In this document: piece after piece, positions 47,562-56,297 of the stretch | Layout of the letters: every line of letters starts with the position of its first letter | Position numbering within the stretch: position 1 is the first letter of the stretch | Origin: an uncultured Corynebacterium sp. | Lineage (GTDB): Bacteria > Actinomycetota > Actinomycetes > Mycobacteriales > Mycobacteriaceae | DNA length: 64,000 nucleotides | Direction: 5' to 3' | NCBI RefSeq assembly: GCF_943914615.1 | Contig: NZ_CALUCS010000010.1 | Location: forward strand, 14,374 to 78,373 | The notes under the pieces: model-generated | Told to the model about the DNA's origin: nothing | The model's input: only the letters and a program-made list of their open reading frames with translations | Database searches by the model: none | Made by a program: the position numbers and the translations under genes

Positions 47562-47613
47562 TTTCATTCACATATAGGCGATGGTAGAAGTGTGTATTCA
47601 AGTGGCAGAAATT

Positions 47614-48444
47614 CTAACGAAGAGCGTCCACAAGCAGTCTAGCCACTTCGCCAATAGCACCATCGTGAGTACTCATTGCTTGTTCTGGCACCACCTGTTT
47701 CAGCATGATGGACACCACAATGGGCTCCTCGCCCTCAACCTGGATAATCGAAGCTTCACCATGGAGAAGTCCTACAGTGCCCGTTTTTCCATAGATATCA
47801 ACGCCGCTTGGAGGAAAGCCTGAAGGAACACGGTGACGCCACACCTGCAACCCCAAGAGTTCACACATAGATCGACGTACCGCTGCACTATCGTCTTTCC
47901 AAACCTGTTCCAAGTCATTAGTTATTTCCGCCAACGAAGAGACTGCAGAAAACGCTATATCTGTACTTCTCCCCCCTTGGGATTGAACATATTGACGCAA
48001 TTGTTTCTCCGCCGTCACTAAGCTATTCCGATCTTGCAAGTCATAATGAGGTGGAAACCGTTTAAGAAATGCTTCTCGAGCCCACGCAGGCAGTAGACGC
48101 AAAATCTCGTGGGCGGCCACGTTATCTGACACCGATGCGACTTGTTTCATTAAGTCTCGGAGACTCACGTTCACTGCGTCATCAAAGGCAGCGAACCCAT
48201 ACCCTTCGTAAGTTCCTTTGGACGGTGCAACGTCAACACGAAGACGAGGATCCAGATCACCTCGTTGAATCGCTTCCAAAGTGAGGTGGAGGAGCCGGAT
48301 TTTATATAAGGATGCCACCGTAATTTTCTCGTCTTGCTTGCGTCCGATAGTCACCCCATCGTGCAGTCGCGATGCACACCACCATCCCTCACACCCCGAC
48401 CGCGTCAATACGTTTTCCAGGGCCATCTCCATCCGTGCAGTCAT
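47614..48444 (-). CDS. Class-A-beta-lactamase-like serine hydrolase without signal peptide
   Basis: Serine enzyme of the beta-lactamase/PBP fold, 276 residues. It has S45-LYK (VASLYK), S106-DN (SVSDNVA) and K220-TG (IYGKTGTVG), with S-to-SDN spacing as in class A. No signal peptide or lipobox is seen, so a cytoplasmic enzyme is likely unless the true start lies elsewhere. The omega-loop ExxLN with the deacylating glutamate of classical class A enzymes is not recognisable, so efficient penicillin hydrolysis is doubtful; an esterase-like or binding role is possible. Its ATG overlaps the LysR stop (ATGA), so both are translated together. It belongs to the low-GC cassette. Confidence 0.8.
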   Translation of the reverse strand: MTARMEMALENVLTRSGCEGWWCASRLHDGVTIGRKQDEKITVASLYKIRLLHLTLEAIQRGDLDPRLRVDVAPSKGTYEGYGFAAFDDAVNVSLRDLMKQVASVSDNVAAHEILRLLPAWAREAFLKRFPPHYDLQDRNSLVTAEKQLRQYVQSQGGRSTDIAFSAVSSLAEITNDLEQVWKDDSAAVRRSMCELLGLQVWRHRVPSGFPPSGVDIYGKTGTVGLLHGEASIIQVEGEEPIVVSIMLKQVVPEQAMSTHDGAIGEVARLLVDALR

Positions 48445-49301
48445 TGGTTAATCCTTCGACAAATTCTTTCGGCGACCGCCATGGCCTCGGCGCCATTGTC
48501 CATCCCACCTCGGCGAACCACTACATCCACGGAAAAATCGAAACGGGAAGGAAGCTCAATAGCATTGTCAAACTGGTGAAAACCGCGAAATACCAAAGAC
48601 ATCCCCTCCCCTCTTCCAATCAATAAGCCCCTACCTAGAGCATCCTCTGAATCATTAATTTCGCAAGACACACCCGACCGAAATAGCTCTCTCGCCAAAC
48701 CACTGGCTGCACTTGAATTGTCATTCAGGTTCTCCACCAGCAGATTCAATTGAGACAAGGTCTTATCCAACCTTGAATACCCCGGCGGCACCACTAGATC
48801 ACGTGACAGAGAAAACTGCCTCGCACTGCGGTGAGTACCCAAGGGAACCGGAGCTTGAACAAGCCCCGCATGAATAGCGCCTTCTTCAACACGGGCAAGA
48901 ATCTCAACAGAAGGCAGTGACGACAAAACTACTCCATCATGCTGCTGTGCCTTTGCTGCAATACGCGATCCTATCTCGCTTGGAAGCGCACTACTGATGG
49001 CCAAACGAAACCCGCTTTGCGCACCACTTCGGATACCGTCAATCATCGAATGCATAGTCTGAAGATCGCGATTAATCACCCGGGCATATGGAAGCAAGGT
49101 CAACCCTGCCTCGGTTAGTTTCACTTCCCCCGCCCCTCGGATAAATAGCGGTGTACCTACACCAGCTTCTAAGCGCTTAATGGCATTGGAGACAGGCGGC
49201 TGACTCACTCCCAGTCGCGCTGCCGCCGCTGTAAAACTACCGGTCTCCGCTAAAGCCACGAAATACTGCCATTGGCGCAGATTTCCCGTCTGAGCAATCA
49301 T
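48441..49301 (-). CDS. LysR-type transcriptional regulator
   Basis: DNA-binding activator/repressor of 286 residues (start ATG 49301; ATG 49313 would add four). The N-terminal winged helix is LRQWQYFVALAETGSFTAAAARLGVSQPPVSNAIKRLEAGVGTPLF, as in LysR proteins. The rest is a substrate-binding-like domain with weak signature. The long in-frame extension to 49958 runs antisense to the XPB repeat and is not real. It is the first gene of the cassette transcript (lysR, beta-lactamase-like, PBP) and diverges from the XPB gene, whose 5' end lies 114 bases away. LysR control of neighbouring beta-lactam genes (as AmpR does) would be natural here but is unproven. Confidence 0.85.
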   Translation of the reverse strand: MIAQTGNLRQWQYFVALAETGSFTAAAARLGVSQPPVSNAIKRLEAGVGTPLFIRGAGEVKLTEAGLTLLPYARVINRDLQTMHSMIDGIRSGAQSGFRLAISSALPSEIGSRIAAKAQQHDGVVLSSLPSVEILARVEEGAIHAGLVQAPVPLGTHRSARQFSLSRDLVVPPGYSRLDKTLSQLNLLVENLNDNSSAASGLARELFRSGVSCEINDSEDALGRGLLIGRGEGMSLVFRGFHQFDNAIELPSRFDFSVDVVVRRGGMDNGAEAMAVAERICRRINQ

Positions 49302-49415
49302 GGGTCTCAGCATAGTGGAGCACGAGTTCGCACCACTGCAGCGTAAAATGATGTCTTTGGCTTGAGCAACACCGTCGCGGTGGCGTCGATAAACAAAAAG
49401 GAAGTGACACACAGC

Positions 49416-51062
49416 GTGGGCATTGGAAACGGACCGCTCATTGTGCAGTCGGATAAGACCGTGCTGCTGGAAATCGACCACGAACAGGCGCAGGAGGCAC
49501 GCACCGCGCTGGCACCGTTCGCGGAGCTGGAGCGCGCGCCCGAACACGTGCACACCTACCGCATCACCCCGCTGGCGCTGTGGAACGCCCGCGCCGCAGG
49601 GCACGACGCGGAGCAGGTCATGGACGTGCTGGAAACCTACTCGCGGTTCCCCGTCCCGCAACCGCTGCTCATCGACATTGCCGACACGATGGATCGCTAC
49701 GGGCGGCTGAAGCTCATCAAACACCCCGCCCACGGGCTCGTGCTGGAGACGACGGACAGGGCTGTGCTGACGGAGATCCGGCGTCACAAAAAAATAAAGC
49801 CCATGTTGGGCGCAGAGATCGACGAGGACTCGGTCGTTGTACACCCTTCCGAGCGCGGCAGGCTCAAGCAGGAACTGCTGAAGGTCGGCTGGCCCGCAGA
49901 GGATCTGGCGGGGTACGTCGACGGCGAGGCGCACCCCATCGAGCTGTCGCAGGAACACGAAGAATGGCAGCTGCGGGACTACCAGGAGATGGCGGCCGAT
50001 AGCTTCTGGGAAGGCGGCTCTGGCGTGGTAGTGCTGCCATGTGGTGCGGGCAAGACGATGGTCGGCGCGGCCTCGATGGCCAAGGCAAAGGCCACCACCC
50101 TGATCCTGGTGACGAACACCGTCGCGGGCAGGCAGTGGAAGGACGAGCTGGTGCGGCGTACCTCCCTGACCGAGGATGAAATCGGCGAGTACTCCGGAGA
50201 GAAGAAGGAGATCCGTCCCGTGACCATCGCCACCTACCAGGTGGTCACGCGCAAGTCGAAGGGCGAATACCGGGCGCTGGAGCTGTTCGACTCCCGCGAC
50301 TGGGGCTTAATCATTTACGACGAGGTTCACCTGCTGCCTGCCCCGGTGTTCCGCATGACCTCCGACCTGCAGTCTCGCCGCCGTCTGGGGCTCACCGCCA
50401 CCCTGGTGCGCGAGGACGGCCGCGAAGGCGACGTATTCAGCCTGATCGGGCCGAAGCGCTATGACGCCCCGTGGAAGGACATCGAATCGCAGGGCTGGAT
50501 CGCCCCGGCGGACTGCACCGAGGTGCGCGTGCAGCTAACCGAGGCCGAGCGGATGGTTTACGCCACCGCCGAGCAATCCGAAAAATACCGACTGGCCGCC
50601 ACCACCCCGACGAAGACGAAGGTGGTGCGCAAGATCATGGAGATGCACCCGGACGAGCCCACGCTCATCATCGGCGCGTACATCGACCAGCTGGAGGAGA
50701 TCGCTGAGGAACTGGACGTGCCCGTCATCGACGGCAAGACCGGCAACGCTAAGCGCGAGAAGCTGTACCAGCAGTTCCGCGATGGCGAGCTGAAGACACT
50801 GGTGGTTTCCAAGGTGGCGAACTTCAGCATCGACCTGCCCGGCGCGTCCGTGGCCATCCAGATCTCCGGCACCTTCGGCTCGCGGCAGGAGGAGGCTCAG
50901 CGGCTGGGCCGTATTCTGCGCCCGAAGCCGGACGGCGGCGGGGCGTTTTTCTACTCCATCGTCGCGCGCGACACACTAGACTCAGATTATGCCGCGCACC
51001 GCCAGCGTTTCCTGGCTGAGCAGGGCTACGGCTACCGCATCGTCGACTCTTTCGACCTTTAG
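49416..51062 (+). CDS. XPB/Rad25-type DNA repair helicase, intact copy
   Basis: Superfamily 2 helicase of the bacterial XPB family (Rv0861c-type), 548 residues. An N-terminal domain (VGIGNGPLIVQSDKTVLLEI) precedes Walker A PCGAGKTMVGAA near residue 208, DEVH IIYDEVHLLPAP near 292, GLTATLVREDGREGD, then domain 2 with TLIIGAYIDQLEEIAEEL, LVVSKVANFSIDLPGA and the arginine motif QEEAQRLGRILRPKP. GTG 49416 is equivalent to the native start in the upstream repeat copy. Its first 39 bases and upstream region differ from that copy, so the promoter and ribosome-binding site were replaced by the insertion: AAAAGGAAG at 49396-49404 is now in use. Confidence 0.92.
   Translation: MGIGNGPLIVQSDKTVLLEIDHEQAQEARTALAPFAELERAPEHVHTYRITPLALWNARAAGHDAEQVMDVLETYSRFPVPQPLLIDIADTMDRYGRLKLIKHPAHGLVLETTDRAVLTEIRRHKKIKPMLGAEIDEDSVVVHPSERGRLKQELLKVGWPAEDLAGYVDGEAHPIELSQEHEEWQLRDYQEMAADSFWEGGSGVVVLPCGAGKTMVGAASMAKAKATTLILVTNTVAGRQWKDELVRRTSLTEDEIGEYSGEKKEIRPVTIATYQVVTRKSKGEYRALELFDSRDWGLIIYDEVHLLPAPVFRMTSDLQSRRRLGLTATLVREDGREGDVFSLIGPKRYDAPWKDIESQGWIAPADCTEVRVQLTEAERMVYATAEQSEKYRLAATTPTKTKVVRKIMEMHPDEPTLIIGAYIDQLEEIAEELDVPVIDGKTGNAKREKLYQQFRDGELKTLVVSKVANFSIDLPGASVAIQISGTFGSRQEEAQRLGRILRPKPDGGGAFFYSIVARDTLDSDYAAHRQRFLAEQGYGYRIVDSFDL
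49455..50485 (+). repeat. 1031-base direct repeat, downstream copy
   Basis: Second copy of the block at 44161-45191, continuing downstream into the rest of the XPB gene. The sharp edges suggest that recombination rather than slow divergence set the limits. Confidence 0.95.
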
Positions 51063-51099
51063 AAACTTCTCATAACCATCCGCTGTTTTAAGGAGCCAC

Positions 51100-51801
51100 A
51101 TGTCCGCCGCCCAGCAACCGATGCAGGTTGACTTCCACTTCGACGTCGACGAGGAGTACGCCCGCAAACACAACGAGTTCCTGCGCGATGCGAAGCGTAT
51201 GCAGATCTCGGCGGGTGTGCTGGCTGCCGTCCTGGTGGTAATCATCGCCGTGCTGCTGATCACTTCGGGCTCCGAGTGGTGGGCTCTGGCGAATAGCATC
51301 GTGCTGGGTGTGTTCGCACTGCTGTGCCTGATCCTGATCCCGGTGCTGCCGCGCAAGATGGGCTCACCGCAACAGTACTTCGACATGTACCAGCTGGCCC
51401 CGGCGATGATCGCGGAGGTCAACGCGCGCGACATGGTGCTGCTGATGCTTGTGGACGCCTCTACCGAGCCAGCGAAGACCGTTCCCGCCCTGGCATACCG
51501 CACCGTGACCTCTGTGCCGGGTGTTCCCCGCGAGGTCGGTGCGCGGGTGCCTTCCATGGCCGTGACCAGCTACCGGCCTACGCGCGGGCCGAAGGTGTAC
51601 GAGGAGATTTCTCCCATGCCGGTGGCGTGGGGCACTGGGGATGCACAGGTGTGGAAGCGCGCGGAACGGGCAATCAGCACAAACCAGTGGAATCGCCTGG
51701 AGGGGCTGCTGGACCAGATGGACAAGGCCAAGCAGGCCAACCGCAGCGTGTACGTCCTGGAAGACGGCGCCAAGTCTGCGGGTAAGCAGAACAAAGAATA
51801 A
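51100..51801 (+). CDS. DUF3239 family membrane protein
   Basis: Unknown function, 233 residues. ATG 51100 (MSAAQQPMQ) follows TAAGGAGCC. Two transmembrane helices lie close together near residues 35-85 (ISAGVLAAVLVVIIAVLLITS and ALANSIVLGVFALLCLILIPVL), then a soluble domain with GSPQQYFDMYQLAPAMIAEVNARDMVLLMLVDAS and VPGVPREVGARVPSMAVTSYR, matching the corynebacterial DUF3239 family as I recall. It starts 37 bases after the XPB gene and may be co-transcribed. Confidence 0.75.
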   Translation: MSAAQQPMQVDFHFDVDEEYARKHNEFLRDAKRMQISAGVLAAVLVVIIAVLLITSGSEWWALANSIVLGVFALLCLILIPVLPRKMGSPQQYFDMYQLAPAMIAEVNARDMVLLMLVDASTEPAKTVPALAYRTVTSVPGVPREVGARVPSMAVTSYRPTRGPKVYEEISPMPVAWGTGDAQVWKRAERAISTNQWNRLEGLLDQMDKAKQANRSVYVLEDGAKSAGKQNKE

Positions 51802-51825
51802 CGCAGGTCACCGTTGCGACAGACG

Positions 51826-51841
51826 GGTGATTGATTTCACA
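51826..51841. promoter_or_regulatory. GlxR-like site (GGTGATTGATTTCACA)
   Basis: Matches TGTGA-N6-TCACA except for the first base. It lies 98 bases upstream of pxpA and 32 bases before the GntR operator candidate. Confidence 0.45.
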
Positions 51842-51873
51842 ATGGTTGTGTAGGTCACTAAACTGGCACGCAC

Positions 51874-51886
51874 ATTGTTGAACAAT
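51874..51886. promoter_or_regulatory. Palindrome ATTGTTGAACAAT upstream of pxpA, candidate GntR operator
   Basis: A perfect palindrome about 53 bases before pxpA. Its core TTGTTGAACAA recurs at 59159-59169 upstream of the Nramp-like gene at the other end of the 5-oxoproline cluster. The half-site pattern T-N-GT-N3-AC-N-A is that of FadR-type GntR regulators, and such a regulator is encoded in the cluster. Confidence 0.65.
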
Positions 51887-51938
51887 CCGGCCGGAGGTGC
51901 GGCTTTCCCCACTCCCGGCCACACAAGGAGTCGATCAC

Positions 51939-52715
51939 ATGTCCACCACCCGCAGTCCGCTTTCCATAGACCTGAACGCCGACCTCGGAGAAACGACCGG
52001 CGGCAACCCCGTCAGCGACGACGCCGCAATGGTGGCCATCGTCTCCAGCGCCAACGTCGCCTGCGGCTTCCACGCTGGCGATGCCCACGCGATCTCCAAC
52101 ACCCTGGCCGCCGCTGCGGAGAACAACGTCTCCGTCGGCGCGCACGTCGGCTACAACGACCAGGCCGGTTTCGGCCGCCGTTTCATCGACTACTCCCCCG
52201 CCGAGCTGGCCGACGAGGTTCTCTACCAGATCGGCGCCCTCGACGCGCTGGCTAAGGCGCGCGGTACGCAGGTGCGCTACGTCAAGCCCCACGGCGCGAT
52301 GTACAACACGATCGTCCACCACGAGGCCCAGGCCAAGGCCGTCATCGAGGGAATCAAGGCATTCGGCGCGGACCTACCCGTAATGCTGCTGCCCGGCGCG
52401 GTTGCCGCCAACTACGCGGAAAAGGCCGGCCTGCGCGTGATCAACGAGGTCTTCGCCGACCGCGCCTACAACCCGGACGGCACCCTGGTTTCCCGCCGCG
52501 AAAACGGCGCCGTTCTGCACGACCCGGAGGTCGTCGCCCGCCGCGTGGTGCGCATGGCCGAGGAGGGCACAATCGAGGCCATCGACGGCTCCACCATCCG
52601 CACGGCCGCCGATTCCGTGTGCGTCCACGGCGATTCCCCCGGCGCGGTCGCCATGGCAGAACGAATCGCCGCCGAGCTGCAGTCCAACAACATCACCATC
52701 GGGAGCTTCCTGTGA
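51939..52715 (+). CDS. pxpA: 5-oxoprolinase subunit A (LamB/YcsF family)
   Basis: Part of the prokaryotic 5-oxoprolinase (PxpABC) that opens 5-oxoproline to glutamate with ATP. ATG 51939 (MSTTRSPLSIDLNADLGET) has CAAGGAG eight bases upstream. Family landmarks are IDLNADLGETTGGNPVSDDAAM, SSANVACGFHAGDAHAI, VGYNDQAGFGRRF, YVKPHGAMYNTIVHHEAQA and VFADRAYNPDGTLVSRRENGAVLHD. At 258 residues it is full length. The next gene starts inside its stop (GTGA), so it is translationally coupled to the pxpB-pxpC fusion. Confidence 0.94.
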   Translation: MSTTRSPLSIDLNADLGETTGGNPVSDDAAMVAIVSSANVACGFHAGDAHAISNTLAAAAENNVSVGAHVGYNDQAGFGRRFIDYSPAELADEVLYQIGALDALAKARGTQVRYVKPHGAMYNTIVHHEAQAKAVIEGIKAFGADLPVMLLPGAVAANYAEKAGLRVINEVFADRAYNPDGTLVSRRENGAVLHDPEVVARRVVRMAEEGTIEAIDGSTIRTAADSVCVHGDSPGAVAMAERIAAELQSNNITIGSFL

Positions 52716-54400
52716 GCCACACCGTTTCCCCCGTCGGCACCCGCGCCGTCATCGTAGACCTACCCGACCTGGACACCGTCATGGCCTGGCATGCCTCGCT
52801 CGTCGCCAGCCCCTTGCCCGGTCAGGTCGAGGCCATCGCCGCGGCGCGCACTGTGCTTGTTTGTTTTGACGCCCACTCCTCCGCCATCGCCGGATTGAAC
52901 ACCCTGCGGAACTTCCAACCGCACAGCTCTACGGAGGCCAACCCGCGGGAGGTCACCATTGACGTCGTTTATGATGGTGAGGACCTGGCGGATGTCGCGG
53001 AGCTGATGGGCATTTCTATTGAGGAGCTCATCACCCGCCACACCCAGCAGCAGTGGCTCGCGGCCTTCGGCGGATTCGCTCCGGGCTTTACCTACTGCGT
53101 GCCGGCTGCAGGCGACCAGTCCTACACATGGGACGTACCCCGCCGCAGTTCCCCGCGCACTGCCGTTCCGGCCGGCGCGGTGGGCTTGGCCGGACAGTTC
53201 TCCGCCGTCTATCCCCGCACCTCTCCCGGCGGCTGGCAGCTGCTGGGGCACACCACGCAGCCAATGTGGGATACAAATGCAGAGCAGCCTGCGCTGTTGC
53301 AGCCGGGCGATACTGTGCGCTATCGCCAGGTACGCGAATCCATCAGCGTTGAGACTGGCTCCGCAGAGGAGGCCACGGCCGGCGCGCGCGTGGGGGCGTC
53401 ACAAAACAAGAGACCTATCGTCCCTGCCCGCCAGAGTGTAAAGGTCTTGGACGCAGGGTTGCAGACCCTGTTTCAGGACACGGGACGTGCCGGCCACGGC
53501 GACATCGGCGTGAACGGTTCCGGCGCAATCGATCGAGCGAGCGCTTGGGCGGCAAACGACGTAGTCGGCAACGCCTCGAGTGCAACTGTGCTGGAGAACA
53601 TCGGCGGCATTGAGCTGGAGGCACTGGTGGATACCGCAGTGTGCGTGACCGGCGCGCGGGCGAACGTGTCGATTGACCGGCGCACCTTCGAGCTGGGTGC
53701 ACCGGTGGAAGTCAAAGCCGGACAGACTCTCAAGATCGAACCCGTCGGTGGGGCGGGCAACGGCCTGCGCAGCTACGTTGCCGTGCGCGGTGGGCTGGTG
53801 ACGGACGAGGTCTTGGGCTCCAACTCCACCGACATTCTTTCCGGCCTGGGGCCGCAACCCGTGGCCACCGGCGATGTGCTGAAGGCCGGGCGTCGCACTG
53901 CCCGGGCCTCCGTCGGCACCGCAACGACCAACCCCTTTGACGGCGAAAACGTGCTGCGCTGCGTGGCCGGACCGCGCGACGATTGGTTCGGCAATGCTGA
54001 GCTGCAGCGATTCACCGAGCTCGAATGGACCGTAACGGGACAGTCAAACCGTGTAGGGCTGCGACTGGCGCTGCCGGCGGGTAGCGACGGCACAGAGGGC
54101 ACAGAAGGTACAGAAGACACAGCACCCGAGCCCTTGCAGCGCAACCACGACGGTGAGCTAGCAAGTGAGGGCATGGTCAGCGGCAGCATTCAGGTTCCGC
54201 CGAATGGATTGCCCGTGGTGTTCCTGGCTGACCACCCGGTAACTGGTGGCTACCCCGTAATCGCCACCGTCATCGATAAGGATCTGGACAAGGCGGGCCA
54301 GCTGGCACCGGGAGACACGGTGCGCTTCGAGCTGATCGACTTCGCACAGCAGGCAAGCGCTGGCGCTGCATCGCGAGCGGGCACGCCCCAAACTCAGTAG
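52712..54400 (+). CDS. 5-oxoprolinase subunits B and C fused (KipI-KipA type)
   Basis: Single polypeptide of about 562 residues uniting PxpB and PxpC. The first half has KipI features: LTTLRNF-type LNTLRNFQPH, ITRHTQQQWLAAFGGFAPGFTYC, PRRSSPRTAVPAGAVGLAGQFSAVYPRTSPGGWQLLG. The second half starts with VKVLDAGLQTLFQDTGRAGHGDIGVNGSGAIDRASA and continues with KipA-type RVGASQNKR-free catalytic segments such as GNGLRSYVAVRGGL, VLGSNSTDILSGLG, VSGSIQVPPNGLPVVFLADHPVTGGYPVIA. GTG 52712 overlaps pxpA by four bases. The linker near residue 230 carries a strong copy of the dispersed motif (53392), and a Gly/Thr/Glu-rich loop occurs near 54090. Confidence 0.9.
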   Translation: MSHTVSPVGTRAVIVDLPDLDTVMAWHASLVASPLPGQVEAIAAARTVLVCFDAHSSAIAGLNTLRNFQPHSSTEANPREVTIDVVYDGEDLADVAELMGISIEELITRHTQQQWLAAFGGFAPGFTYCVPAAGDQSYTWDVPRRSSPRTAVPAGAVGLAGQFSAVYPRTSPGGWQLLGHTTQPMWDTNAEQPALLQPGDTVRYRQVRESISVETGSAEEATAGARVGASQNKRPIVPARQSVKVLDAGLQTLFQDTGRAGHGDIGVNGSGAIDRASAWAANDVVGNASSATVLENIGGIELEALVDTAVCVTGARANVSIDRRTFELGAPVEVKAGQTLKIEPVGGAGNGLRSYVAVRGGLVTDEVLGSNSTDILSGLGPQPVATGDVLKAGRRTARASVGTATTNPFDGENVLRCVAGPRDDWFGNAELQRFTELEWTVTGQSNRVGLRLALPAGSDGTEGTEGTEDTAPEPLQRNHDGELASEGMVSGSIQVPPNGLPVVFLADHPVTGGYPVIATVIDKDLDKAGQLAPGDTVRFELIDFAQQASAGAASRAGTPQTQ

Positions 54401-54456
54401 TACAACCCGACACAACACTCAAGACCACAAGAACAAAGACGACAAGGAACGAACCA

Positions 54457-56283
54457 ATGAGCCAAGAGACCTTCCCGCTACAGACCGTCCTCATCGCCAA
54501 CCGCGGCGAGATCGCCATTCGCATCGCGCGCGCCGCCCGGGACCTCGGCATCCGCTCCATCGCCGTCGTCTCTGAGGCGGACGTGGACAACCTGCACGCA
54601 AAGATCGCCGACGAGGCCTACACCCTGCCCGGCAACACCGCCGCCGAGACATACATGAACATCCCGGCTCTGCTGGATATCGCCCTGCGCGCCGGCGCGG
54701 ACTGCGTGCACCCCGGCTACGGCTTCCTTTCCGAGAATGCGGACTTCGCCCGCGCTGTCGCGGAGGCGGGCTTGACCTGGGTCGGCCCTGCGCCGGAAGC
54801 CATCGAGACTCTGGGCAACAAGGTTGCCGCCCGCGCCCTGGCCACTGAGGTTGGCGCCCCGCTAGCACCCGGCACCCCGGATCCGATCCCGAACTGGGAG
54901 CAGGCCCGCGATTTCGCCGACGAGCACGGCATGCCCATTGCCATCAAGGCTGCATTCGGCGGCGGCGGCCGTGGCCTGAAGGTCGTGCACGACTACAACG
55001 ACATCGAGGCCGCCTTCGAGTCCGCCGGCCGCGAGGCCAAGGCAGCTTTCGGCCGTGGCGAGTGCTACGTGGAGAAGTTCCTGACCAAGCCCCGCCACGT
55101 GGAGGCGCAGGTGCTGGCCGATACGCACGGCAACGTACGCGTAGTGGGCACGCGCGATTGCTCGGTGCAGCGCCGCTTCCAGAAGCTCGTCGAGGAGGCC
55201 CCGGCGCCGTTCCTGACGGATAAGCAGCGCACCGACATCATCGAGGGCTCCCGCTCCATCTGCCAGGCTGCGAACTACACGGGCGCGGGCACGGTGGAGT
55301 TCATCGTCGCCGAGGACGGCACCGTCAGCTTCCTGGAGGTCAACACCCGCGTGCAGGTCGAGCACCCGGTCACCGAGGCTGTGACGGGCGTGGACATCGT
55401 CGGCGAGCAGTTCCGCATCGCCGCCGGTCTGCCGCTGAGCTTCGACGAGGACCCGGTCAGCGACGGTCACGCCTTCGAGTTCCGCATCAACGCGGAAGAT
55501 GCCGCCAATGGCTTCGTCCCCTCCCCCGGCACCGTCACCCAGTTCGAGGTTCCGACGGGTCCGGGCATCCGCGTGGACGCGGGTGTGCGTTCTGGCTCCA
55601 CTATCCCCGGCTTCTACGATTCCCTGATGGCCAAGCTGATCGTCAAGGGCCCGAACCGCGAGGTCGCCCTGCGCCGCGCCCAGGCCGCTCTGGCTGAGAT
55701 GCGCATCCAGGGTGTGCGCACCGTGCTGCCGTTCCATAAGGACATCGTCACCCACCCTGCGTTCTGTGGCGACGATCTGCACGTCTACACCGACTGGGTG
55801 GATAAGGAGTACGAGCCGGGCATCGGCGCGGGCTATGCCGGTTCTTCCCCGGACGACGTCGAGGATGCCTACACCGAGCGCACCACTCTTACCGTGGAGA
55901 TTGACGGCCGCCTGCACCGCGTGAGCCTTCCTTCTTCCTTCGGCGTTGCCGCCGCTGGCTCTTCTGGTGCGGACGCCACCTCGGCCTCCCCCGCGACCGG
56001 TTCCAGCGCGGCCGCTAGTAACTCCGGCGCGGGTGCCTCTGCGGGTAGCTCCGCGGATGGCAGCACCGACGCAAACGCCGTGGTGTGCCCGTACACCGGT
56101 GTGCTGGTGAAGTGGCAGGTCGCCGATGGCGATTCCGTGGAGGTCGGCCAGCCGATCGCCACTATCGAGGCCATGAAGATGGAATCCACGGTGGAGGCCA
56201 ATTCCGCCGGTACCATCACGCTGGCGCAGCTGAATCCGGGCGACAATGTGTCGAAGGGGGACGCACTGGGGCACATTGCGTAA
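54457..56283 (+). CDS. Biotin carboxylase with fused biotin carboxyl carrier domain
   Basis: Acyl-CoA-carboxylase-type alpha subunit, 608 residues, making carboxybiotin from bicarbonate and ATP. N-terminal biotin carboxylase: TVLIANRGEIAIRIARAARDLGI, the ATP-grasp KAAFGGGGRGLKVV, VEKFLTKPRHVEAQVLAD, and EVNTRVQVEHPVTEAVTGVDIV. A Ser/Ala/Gly linker of about 45 residues precedes the BCCP domain with AMKMES, the biotinylated lysine. In this position it is likely part of the 5-oxoproline cluster, as biotin-carboxylase genes accompany kipIA in many genomes. No carboxyltransferase is adjacent, so the acceptor is unclear; a role in amide or urea-type chemistry is possible. Confidence 0.88.
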   Translation: MSQETFPLQTVLIANRGEIAIRIARAARDLGIRSIAVVSEADVDNLHAKIADEAYTLPGNTAAETYMNIPALLDIALRAGADCVHPGYGFLSENADFARAVAEAGLTWVGPAPEAIETLGNKVAARALATEVGAPLAPGTPDPIPNWEQARDFADEHGMPIAIKAAFGGGGRGLKVVHDYNDIEAAFESAGREAKAAFGRGECYVEKFLTKPRHVEAQVLADTHGNVRVVGTRDCSVQRRFQKLVEEAPAPFLTDKQRTDIIEGSRSICQAANYTGAGTVEFIVAEDGTVSFLEVNTRVQVEHPVTEAVTGVDIVGEQFRIAAGLPLSFDEDPVSDGHAFEFRINAEDAANGFVPSPGTVTQFEVPTGPGIRVDAGVRSGSTIPGFYDSLMAKLIVKGPNREVALRRAQAALAEMRIQGVRTVLPFHKDIVTHPAFCGDDLHVYTDWVDKEYEPGIGAGYAGSSPDDVEDAYTERTTLTVEIDGRLHRVSLPSSFGVAAAGSSGADATSASPATGSSAAASNSGAGASAGSSADGSTDANAVVCPYTGVLVKWQVADGDSVEVGQPIATIEAMKMESTVEANSAGTITLAQLNPGDNVSKGDALGHIA

Positions 56284-56297
56284 TAAGCTGTACTGCT

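Noticed and set aside
45703..49415. IS element, integrase or terminal inverted repeats around the resistance cassette
   Set aside because: No transposase-like frame or matching terminal repeats were seen; all substantial frames belong to the PBP, hydrolase and LysR genes.
48441..49958. Extended LysR frame of 505 codons
   Set aside because: The first 200 or so codons run antisense to the XPB repeat; the same antisense peptide appears opposite the upstream copy (44119-44664), so it is a shadow.
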